The position numbers and the translations under genes were made by a program. The notes below the pieces were generated by a model. The model did no database searches and had not been told where the DNA came from. It was given only the letters and a program-made list of their open reading frames with translations. DNA of 27,242 nucleotides from Rhodospirillaceae bacterium (GTDB lineage Bacteria > Pseudomonadota > Alphaproteobacteria > UBA8366 > GCA-2717185): NCBI GenBank assembly GCA_002717185.1, contig PBDC01000026.1:1-27242 (forward strand), read 5' to 3'. Of this stretch, positions 17,021 through 25,300 are shown piece after piece; position 1 is the first letter of the stretch; each line of letters opens with the position of its first letter.

Positions 17021-17740
17021 TTGTCTGTCCAAACGAAAACCATTGACTACGCTGATGGCGAAACCGCACTCGAAGGTTATTTCGCTTGGGACGATAAGGT
17101 TTCCGGCCCCCGCCCTGGCGTCCTAATCGTGCATGCATGGGCAGGTCGCAGCCCCTTTGAAGAAGATGCCGCGCGCAAACTCGCCGGCCTTGGTTACGCG
17201 GCCATGGCGATGGATGTATACGGCAAGGGTGTGCTCGGCAGCGATCCGGAGGAAAACACCAAACTCATGACGCCGTTCTTGGAAGACCGCCAGATGCTTC
17301 AGAACCGGCTGAAAATTGGCCTGAACGTGCTGCGCGACCAGGCGGAAGTCGATGCCAAAAAAACCGCCGCAAGTGGATACTGCTTTGGCGGGCTTTGTGT
17401 CCTAGACCTGGCCCGGACTGGAGAAGATTTTCAAGGAGCTGCCAGTTTTCACGGCCTGTTCAACAGCCCAGGAAACACGGATGATAAGGTAATTAAAGCC
17501 AAAGTGCTCGCGCTGCATGGCTGGGACGATCCAATGGTGCCACCGACGGATGTTGTGGCGCTCGCAGAAGAACTCACCAAAGGCGGCGCGGATTGGCAAA
17601 TTCATGGCTACGGCAATACTGTGCACGCCTTTACAAACCCTGAGGCAAATGCGCCCGAAATGGGTGCCCTTTACCAAGCGGACGCCGACCGCCGGTCATG
17701 GCAGGCATTGGAAAATTTCCTAGCGGAAGTTCTCGAATAG
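17021..17740 (+). CDS. Dienelactone hydrolase family protein
   Basis: This 239-residue alpha/beta hydrolase has the dienelactone hydrolase Cys-Asp-His triad. The nucleophile elbow is SGYCFGG near residue 119, the acid is in GWDDPMVPP near residue 171, and the His is in TVHAFTNPEA near residue 203. Family members open lactones such as dienelactone in aromatic catabolism, but many have other ester substrates. The start is TTG 17021, with a strong ribosome site. It is divergent from the LLM/TauD pair and probably belongs to the same catabolic cluster. Full length, nothing odd. Confidence 0.91.
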   Translation: MSVQTKTIDYADGETALEGYFAWDDKVSGPRPGVLIVHAWAGRSPFEEDAARKLAGLGYAAMAMDVYGKGVLGSDPEENTKLMTPFLEDRQMLQNRLKIGLNVLRDQAEVDAKKTAASGYCFGGLCVLDLARTGEDFQGAASFHGLFNSPGNTDDKVIKAKVLALHGWDDPMVPPTDVVALAEELTKGGADWQIHGYGNTVHAFTNPEANAPEMGALYQADADRRSWQALENFLAEVLE

Positions 17741-17819
17741 CCCAAATCGTGTTGCACCTATAATCCGCTGACGCTCTGCCTCACGCACAACCTGCATCTA
17801 GATCGCCGAAAATTCAGGA

Positions 17820-18854
17820 TCATAGGTTTGTTTCGTTCTCGACGACGGGACGTTGTCGCCCCGTGGCAAGCCAAACGATACCTCCAGCGACACCGACAGC
17901 CACCATCACAATCCCAAACAAAATGGATATAGAAAATGCGGTAACCGGCGGCACACCAACAAAGCCGAGGGCGGTAATCATTGCCCCCTCGCGGATTCCC
18001 CAACCAGCAATGGAAAATGGCACCAACGTAATAAGCAACACTGGAGGAAACAGTACGAGCATTTGCCAAAAGGTAATCTCGGCCCCAAGGTCCAAGGCGA
18101 GCAAAAAGACCACCGCGCAGACCCCTGCGTGTATGAATAGGGATAGCGATAATGTGGGGACAATGCAGGCTGGATGTAAAAAAACGACGCGTGCTCCATG
18201 GCCCAGCCCAACGATCTCGTCAGTCAGCTTGCCGCTCAGTAACTTCCGAATCGGCGCAGTATCTATTAGCAGTAGGCAGAAGAACCCAGCATATCCGCAG
18301 GCGATTAAAAATGGGACGACCCAACGCAACGGTTGATTACCGATCCACCCCATCAACGCAGGCAAACCGATTGTCGCTATTACTACCAGCCCGAAAAGGG
18401 CTACCAACCGGTCCAATAAAACCGTCCGGATTGAAAGGCCGACTTGAAAACCTGCCCGCTTTAGGCGCCACACACGCACCGCATCGCCTCCAATCGAAGA
18501 TGGTAAAGTCTGATTGAAGAAGAGGCCAATCAGGCTGATACTCCACGCCTTTAGAAATGTCAGCCTGACGCCCATTGTACGAGCCACGAGGACCCAGCGA
18601 CAGGTTTGGGCAACTGATAAAGCTAGCAATATGATGAAGGCAGAAATCAGCACATAAAGCGACGTTTGAGATAAACCTTCCGACAACGCCGAGCTGTCGA
18701 TTTTACTTAACAACCACCCCATCAGGGCGGCCGATATTGCTATTTTGATTGCTATTTTGAGCAAATTCCGGTCTCTGGTCTGCAAACCGCAGTCGCGTTT
18801 AAGACTATCGGCGAGGCTGATAGTAATGCACCCTCCAATCAACGAGCGATGCAC
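17820..18854 (-). CDS. Flippase-like / lysylphosphatidylglycerol synthase TM-region (UPF0104) membrane protein
   Basis: This 344-residue polytopic protein has about eight membrane helices. It carries the family signature FFNQTLPSSIGGDAVRVWRL near residue 110, and near residue 270 AGWGIREGAM, also conserved in this family. The family includes the flippase half of MprF and proteins tied to hopanoid, glycolipid and polysaccharide export. It has no aminoacyl-transferase domain, so it is a stand-alone flippase-like unit. The start is uncertain: the frame opens with ATG 18854, but the 30 residues before the first helix are unusual for the family and a later start is possible. It stands alone, convergent with the dienelactone hydrolase 79 bases away; no terminator is visible in that gap. 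Confidence 0.85.
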   Translation of the reverse strand: MHRSLIGGCITISLADSLKRDCGLQTRDRNLLKIAIKIAISAALMGWLLSKIDSSALSEGLSQTSLYVLISAFIILLALSVAQTCRWVLVARTMGVRLTFLKAWSISLIGLFFNQTLPSSIGGDAVRVWRLKRAGFQVGLSIRTVLLDRLVALFGLVVIATIGLPALMGWIGNQPLRWVVPFLIACGYAGFFCLLLIDTAPIRKLLSGKLTDEIVGLGHGARVVFLHPACIVPTLSLSLFIHAGVCAVVFLLALDLGAEITFWQMLVLFPPVLLITLVPFSIAGWGIREGAMITALGFVGVPPVTAFSISILFGIVMVAVGVAGGIVWLATGRQRPVVENETNL

Positions 18855-19165
18855 AATTTCTTATGGCAGATTAAGCCTTACTTGTAACCAGTGGCGCCTA
18901 TTTTTTCGGCTCCGAAATTTTGCATCGTTGCCAGACAGCATGTGGTGACACACGACGCATTACCGTATGCCGAAATTCGTTCCGCCTTGGCAGCCCTCGA
19001 AGGCTTAGACCCTAATATTTTCAAGCACAGCTCGATCAATTACCAGGTTTTTGGTATTCAACCTGGTGCGATTAACACCAGACACCGAAATCAGGCGGCC
19101 GAAGTTACAATGCGCACTTGCACCCGAGTTAGATAAAATAGCGAAAGATGCTGAATAACCACGGG
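18855..19165. other. Intergenic region between flippase-like gene and tRNA-Thr
   Basis: These 311 bases hold no gene I recognise. An 81-residue plus-strand frame (18891-19136) has no family match or ribosome site. A hairpin of ACCAGGT (19042-19048) with ACCTGGT (19061-19067) and a 12-base loop is present but lacks a T-tract. It could be a transcription signal for the flanking genes. Confidence 0.35.
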
Positions 19166-19241
19166 TGGTGCCGCCTACAAGACTCGAACTTGTGACCCCC
19201 GCATTACGAATGCGATGCTCTACCAACTGAGCTAAGGCGGC
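19166..19241 (-). tRNA. tRNA-Thr (anticodon CGT)
   Basis: Read on the minus strand this is a complete cloverleaf. The acceptor GCCGCCT pairs with AGGCGGC, the D-arm is GCTCAGTTGGTAGAGC, the anticodon stem is CGCA/TGCG around the loop TTCGTAA, and the T-arm is ACAAGTTCGAGTCTTGT. Discriminator A and an encoded CCA complete the 3' end. The anticodon is CGT, which reads ACG, threonine. It lies about 160 bases beyond the 3' end of the secretion operon. Confidence 0.95.
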
Positions 19242-19399
19242 GAACCCGGAACCTCTAGTAATCCATGATAACAAATTATTCAAGAAACTTCACGAAATAT
19301 AGCGTGCAAATACACATAAGCCGTTTATGAGAAATTATCTCAAAATTTCCACTTACCCATTATTTTATTTACACGCCGTACCGGTAATATCTTAATTTC

Positions 19400-20650
19400 T
19401 TATCGTTCAGTTAGCGCATTTTGATTAAAGTTAGAAAATGGTGACAGAAAATAGCTTGCCAGGCTTCTTTTTCCGGTCAGGATATTACAAATTACGTTCT
19501 CTCCAGAAAACAAATGATAAGAAATGTCATTATACATGATCTTATCTGATTTGAGTTTGATTTTAATGATGTAGTACGAATTCCCTACATCATCATAAAT
19601 ACTGTCAGCGCTCATATAGTTCACTACGCCCTCTGTAAAACCAAAACCTGCAGGCCCAGACGATACCAGCCGGACCCGCGCTAATTGGCCCATCTTCACA
19701 TATACTGCTTCGTTTGCAGATAACCGAGCTTCGATTATCAAATCGCCATCACTCGGAACTAATTCTAAAACAACAGCGCCTGGGGCGACTACACCTCCCT
19801 CCGTAGTATAATAAAGGTATTTAACCTTTCCTTCCATCGGTGCCCGTATGATGGTGCGATTGGTATTATCTTCATACTTCCGCAGACGGTAGTTCAATGC
19901 CGTAAGTATTCCTGTAATCTCGCTGATTTCCGCTGCCGTTTCGTGCTTAACATTAGCTTCAATATTTTTAATTCTAAGTCGCGCTCTTTGTATCTCCGTT
20001 TGTGCCCTCTTTTCCGCCCAGTAATCTTCTTTTATTCGGCCTGAAATTTCCGTTTCTCTTTCTAAATAGGTTAGATGTTCCATTTTGTTAGAAAGGTCGT
20101 CCTTCATTAAATCTGCGCTTATTTTTATCTTTTCGTTAATAAGTGCCAAATATTTCTTATTTTTTTTTACTCTCTCTCTTATTTGATATTTTTCCTGTGT
20201 TTTTTCTAATATATCTTTTTGTTGAATTTTCATTCTGTTTTGATAACTGTCCTTCCTTGCTTGAAATAATGACATCGATTTTTCTATAAGTACTGCATCG
20301 AACTTTTTTTTCCCAAAGCTCGGTTCATCAAAATTATTTAACTCTCCTTCCAATCGTACTAGATCCGCCTCCGCCTTCCGTTTTCGCGATTGTATTTCAT
20401 TTAATTCAGATTCCGGCGCCGTTGTTTCTAAAATTATTAAGGGGTCGCCGTTCTTTACAAGTTGACCTTCTGTAACTTCTATTGATCTAATTATTCCCCC
20501 CTCTAAATGTTGTATCTTTTGAATTTTCTTTGAGGGAACTACAACACCCTCTGCAGATGTAACTATATCTAATGTTCCATAATTAACCCAAATTCCTATT
20601 GCTAACATGCCAAATAGCAAGAAATAGAAAATCCTTCGTGAAGGAAACAT
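19400..20650 (-). CDS. Type I secretion HlyD-family membrane fusion protein
   Basis: This 416-residue periplasmic adaptor links an inner-membrane ABC exporter to a TolC-type channel. One N-terminal helix (RIFYFLLFGMLAIGIWVNYG) is followed by a split biotinyl-lipoyl domain with QKIQHLEGGIIRSIEVTEGQ, the signature of the T1SS adaptor family. A long coiled coil spans roughly residues 80-270, and the second lipoyl half and beta-barrel begin at NRTIIRAPMEGKVKYLYYT. The frame also allows ATG 20695, which would overlap the ABC gene by 41 bases. ATG 20650, four bases after the ABC stop, avoids this; neither has a clear Shine-Dalgarno sequence. Last gene of the secretion operon; AT-rich. Confidence 0.88.
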   Translation of the reverse strand: MFPSRRIFYFLLFGMLAIGIWVNYGTLDIVTSAEGVVVPSKKIQKIQHLEGGIIRSIEVTEGQLVKNGDPLIILETTAPESELNEIQSRKRKAEADLVRLEGELNNFDEPSFGKKKFDAVLIEKSMSLFQARKDSYQNRMKIQQKDILEKTQEKYQIRERVKKNKKYLALINEKIKISADLMKDDLSNKMEHLTYLERETEISGRIKEDYWAEKRAQTEIQRARLRIKNIEANVKHETAAEISEITGILTALNYRLRKYEDNTNRTIIRAPMEGKVKYLYYTTEGGVVAPGAVVLELVPSDGDLIIEARLSANEAVYVKMGQLARVRLVSSGPAGFGFTEGVVNYMSADSIYDDVGNSYYIIKIKLKSDKIMYNDISYHLFSGENVICNILTGKRSLASYFLSPFSNFNQNALTER

Positions 20651-20654
20651 AGTT

Positions 20655-22310
20655 CTAGCTGTTCCGTATTGACTTTGGGCCGGCCTCAGGCCCATCGTCT
20701 AAATTCAGGAACTGGCTGCAGCCTCTGAACACCCTTTCATCATTTGAAAATACGATGATAGATTTATCCGATGCGGCCATTTTAGTCAGTATTTGTAAAA
20801 TTATTTTAGACCCTTCGTTGTCCAATCCAATCGTAGGATCATCTATAAGAACAATCTTTCCGTCAAACGTGAGTGCTCTCGCAAATGCCAACCTTTTTCT
20901 ATAACCGATGGAAGACAGCTTCCTGATTTGGTTAATGTTAGTATCTATCCCTTTTGGGGAAGAATCTATAACATTATCTAAACCAACACGTAACATTAGC
21001 TTACGAATATCATTCGCCGATAATTTGCTATTATATGCTAAAAAATTCTCTCTAAGAGTTCCATTAAAAAACACCGGTATTTGAGGCACATAAATAATTT
21101 GCTGCTTCCACCATGTTTTTGCTACCTGTTTCAAACTGATCCCGTCTATAAAAATATCACCTCCTTGTGGCGTTAGCTGACCAGTCAGAATTTTAGCCAA
21201 TGTCGTCTTTCCGGAACCATTAGATCCGTGTACACACAACGGATTATTACCACTCAGGTTAAAGGTTAAATTATCTATTATTTTTGTGTTACTTTTTCCG
21301 TATAAAAAGGAAATACCCTTAATTTCTATGTTTGCCTTGAAGTTTTGAATTGCAATTCCATCAGATTTTTCCCTTTCAAATATCTCAAGTTCCTTAACAA
21401 GATTTTTTGCTTCTTCTACTTGAACCCATCCTAGGCTTTGCTGGGTAATAGCTATAACTGGCAGCAGCGCCCGAGCTGCTAAAATGTTGATTCCAATCAT
21501 TTCACCTATATTTAACGCACCTTCTATAACCAATATAGCGCCTATTGAAACTATTAAGACCGTGAGGACAGCGGTACCCCCTCTTATTAATGCCTGAATG
21601 TTATCCTGTTTTTCAGATAGGCTGCTGTCAATAAAATGTAGACGTCGTTCAATCTCTTGGCTATATTTTGTGTTTACATTTTCAATGTCGTAGACTTTTA
21701 TGGTTTCTATGTTAGATAACATAAACTCATTTAAAGATCTTAAGTCATTTTGAACAGCTTTTAATTTAGAGGAAAGTCGTCTTTGTGTTTTAAAACTAAA
21801 TATAATAATTATCACGAATACAAATATTATAACTATAGTAAGTACCCCCAATTCCGGAGATAATACGTATATTATTGCTGCAAAAAAGACCGAAAAAGGT
21901 GCGTCTATAATCACACAAATATTTTTGGCTGAATGATTTTTTGTTATTATCGTATAGCTGTTTATCAAACGACGAATTACATTTTTTGGTAACAAGTAGA
22001 ATAATTGAGATCTATCTGAAATCAAACTAGCTAAACTATCTTGCGGAAATTTTTTATTATAATCTGCACAAATTAAATCAGCGGTGCCATACCTATACCT
22101 GCGGAACAAATACTCAAACAATACCGATAACAGCGCACCACTGGATAACGTGTATAATGTTTCTACCACGCCATACGAAATAAACTTATTTAATACTAAT
22201 ATTACAAAAATTGGCGCTGCTAAAGCTAGTATATTAGCAAAGATTGTAGATACCGCTAGCTCAAATGTCCTACCAGGAAATGCCCTAAAACCTATTAGGT
22301 ATTCATTCAT
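20655..22310 (-). CDS. Type I secretion ABC transporter with a degenerate nucleotide-binding domain
   Basis: This 551-residue protein fuses a six-helix exporter domain (residues 1 to about 300) with an ATPase domain, as in PrtD-type exporters. It has no N-terminal C39-like domain. Walker A is intact (GSNGSGKTT, near residue 362), and the Q-loop VPQIPVFFNGTLRENF is present. Three other key motifs are altered. The signature normally reading LSGGQ is LSSIG near residue 466. Walker B is VLIDDPTIGLD, with Asp where the catalytic Glu is expected, near residue 487. The switch His position is Asn in IIVFSNDERVF near residue 521. It starts five bases after the RTX gene's stop, with no ribosome site, so coupling is likely. 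It probably exports the neighbouring RTX protein, but how well it hydrolyses ATP is open. Confidence 0.88.
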   Translation of the reverse strand: MNEYLIGFRAFPGRTFELAVSTIFANILALAAPIFVILVLNKFISYGVVETLYTLSSGALLSVLFEYLFRRYRYGTADLICADYNKKFPQDSLASLISDRSQLFYLLPKNVIRRLINSYTIITKNHSAKNICVIIDAPFSVFFAAIIYVLSPELGVLTIVIIFVFVIIIIFSFKTQRRLSSKLKAVQNDLRSLNEFMLSNIETIKVYDIENVNTKYSQEIERRLHFIDSSLSEKQDNIQALIRGGTAVLTVLIVSIGAILVIEGALNIGEMIGINILAARALLPVIAITQQSLGWVQVEEAKNLVKELEIFEREKSDGIAIQNFKANIEIKGISFLYGKSNTKIIDNLTFNLSGNNPLCVHGSNGSGKTTLAKILTGQLTPQGGDIFIDGISLKQVAKTWWKQQIIYVPQIPVFFNGTLRENFLAYNSKLSANDIRKLMLRVGLDNVIDSSPKGIDTNINQIRKLSSIGYRKRLAFARALTFDGKIVLIDDPTIGLDNEGSKIILQILTKMAASDKSIIVFSNDERVFRGCSQFLNLDDGPEAGPKSIRNS

Positions 22311-22315
22311 TTTTT

Positions 22316-25300
22316 CTATACAATGTTCCCATTCGCAAATGTGATACTCTCACCCACATCTTCGAATATCGCAAATACGCTGAGTTCATTATCAAAGCTA
22401 GCATCGCCATCAGTTTCTTTATATTTCATTATCACCCCGTCTCTACCTGGTAAATTTTCTTCATACAAAATTAATAATGCATCTGTTCCGTCGTTGCCCT
22501 GGGATACCGGATTTGCCGTACCTGTCAGGTTGGTTAATTGGTTGGAACTCTCTAAAAGGCTCTTTTCTTGTGCTACTATCTCGTTTTCAGACGCTGTAGA
22601 TAGGTCTATTGGTAACTCTGAAAATTCGATATCTATAACCGCCGACGAGCTAGATGTAATAAAATCAACAGATTTTGTTGTCACATTATTTAGCAACAAT
22701 GTATCACTAGCGGCGTTGCCACTTGTAGTCCCATTGCCGCCCACTAAATCACTCTTGTAATCAAATATATCTGGTGTTGGTCCATTACCAAATTCGAAAA
22801 ATCTTATTTTTGTTCCGTTAAATCTAGTTGTTTCGTCTGCCCCGATAGTCAGGTCTGTATCTCCACTCCTCAGGATGACCTCTTGAAAGTTATTTATTTC
22901 AATCCCAGAAAAATCAAATTCATTAAAAATTTCTATGGAATCGTCTGTTTCATTATTTGGATTAGCCGTCGCATTAAAACTTTTTAGACCACTTATGTTA
23001 GAACTGCCACCATCTAATAACAACGTTTGTCCAGTCCTATTAGGTAGTACAGGATCTGAATTAACGGTCTGAGTTAGATTTATTTGTTCAATACCATTAG
23101 TAGTAACGTCCCTGGCATCGTAGTCATCGCTAAACACATTTAATATGTCTGCGGTACCATTGCCGATTAATTGCGGTATAAGATTTATTTGTCTGCCAGC
23201 TATGGTCATCGAAACACCTTCGGTGGACCCTCCAGATAAATCGATGATTTCTAGGGTTGCAAACGAGGTTGTATTTATTGGAAAACTTAGATTAGTTATT
23301 TCCGTCGAATTCACCACTAACCTGTCCGTGCCATCGCCACCGGATAAGAAAAGTCCATCGCTAATATCCTGACCAGTGTTGATAACAAATGAATCGTCAC
23401 CAGCACCGCCTGATAATACATCTCTCCCGAGGCCCATTAAAAATATATCATTACCCCCAATCCCACTTAAGGTGTCAATGTCGGCAGTTCCAACCAGAGT
23501 TCGGCCAATATTATCACTAGCATCTATTAAGGTAACACCACCGCCAAAGTCGTCAGCGTTTGCTTCTAACCTAGAAATTCCAGATGATACATTGGTAGTA
23601 GATAAATTTAATACATTACCAAATGATTTTAACGTGACGTCGGTAGCTCCCGACGTGGTGGTGATATTATTGAGTGCCACAAATATTTCGTTAGAGCCCT
23701 GGAAAATTGTATTTGAGGTAAATACATCTAGGTTTTCAAAACCGCTAATTCCAACAAAAACGTCATCATTTTGTTGTATGAAGGTTAGTCCAGTTTGCGT
23801 AGAGGATGTGCCAATTTGTAGGGTATCTCCTTGGCTACCGTTTGTGCCACCTGATATATCATCAGTTCCTAGATCTGAAATAGTCGATATCAATCCATCA
23901 GGGCTTGAAACCACTATTGTATCGTCACCTGGGCCAGCCTGGATGATTTCATCTGCTGTGGTAGCGTTTATAATGTCGTTGCCATTTCCTCCAAACAGCA
24001 ACATTTGTATATCGGGTCGGTTTGGGGATGTTATTTGATCCGCACCATTACCACCAAAAAGTATTGCGCCAAAAAATTCCTGACTGTCGACGTCTAAAGT
24101 TAAAGTGCCGAATGTTAACTCAGGAGCCGCTGTACCATCGCCGTTGATATTTAATATGTCATTCCCATCATCCCCAACTATAACCGCTCCTTGTCCGCCA
24201 CCATCGGGAATTGTGAGCCTTTGATTAAAGCCGCTACTATCGCCGAAGAAGAACTGATCTATATTTTCGGCTCCAATACTTCCCGTTAAATTGCCATCCT
24301 CTGTAGAGTAAAAAAAGGTTTGGATGGCATTTACCGGAGAGACAAAGTTTCCTATTAGCAGGATGTCTGAAAGGTTGTTAATGGTTAACTCGTCAGTGCC
24401 GTCTACTCCATCTATTCGATCAATTCCATTTAAGCTAACTCCTTGCGTCGCAAAGAAACTAGTATCAGAGTTTAAGCTACTAACCGCATTATCATTGGCA
24501 TCCGTTAAATTTATGATTTCTGTGAAATCTGCTATTGTGCCTTCGGACGCGAAAGTTTGAATTGCTGCTTCCTGAATAGTTTCTAGGATTAAAGACGATG
24601 CCCTTAGACCGGGGTCAAAACCTTGAAGAAATATATCTGCAGCGATAAAATCTTCAACTCCGCTATTATTTCTAGCATTAGCGTTGAGGTTAGCTTCAAA
24701 AGCGGCGCCAAAAGCTTCATCTATTGACGCGCCGCTTAACAATGCTTCCCGAAATGTATTCTCACCTAATGACCCGCTGGATCCGGTAGATTCTAAAATA
24801 AATGCCAGCCCGCTAGCGTCATTCGATCGGAATACATTGTCTAGCGATCGGAACGCTGCTTCCTCTACAATTCGGATATCTTGTTGGGTCACGTTTGGGC
24901 CAGAAATTTGCTGTTTAATTGCGTCTTCTGCGGAAGCCCCCTTAGCAATTGCTGCTTCCAACGCTTTTCCTGTTTCGCCTATTAAAGGCGAATAATTTCG
25001 ATTTTGATCAAATTCATCCCTTACGGCATCTTCTGCTTGGAACATTGCCTCTCTAGGGTCAGCGCCTTCATCTAACGCTTTCTGATAGACAGCTTCAGCT
25101 AATTGTTTTTCTTCATCGGTCGTGCCTATTGCGGATGCAGCTTTTTCAAATGCTTGAGCTTCCGACAAACCGCCACTGCGAGCTTCATCAAATGCGTCTC
25201 TGGCATTTTCATATCTATCTGGCTGCTCGGTTTCGTTTTCCTGTCTAGAATTATTTTCATCTTGGTTATCTGATTGTTGGGCGCCCTCTGAGGAGCCCGA

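Noticed and set aside
19005..19283. Minus-strand 92-residue frame across the tRNA
   Set aside because: Its core (ALAQLVEHRIRNAGVTSSSLV) is the well-known conceptual translation of a tRNA gene, not a protein.
19320..19345. AT-rich inverted repeat after the HlyD gene as terminator
   Set aside because: The TGAGA/TCTCA stem is only five bases and AT-rich, with no T-tract on the correct side for the minus-strand operon.
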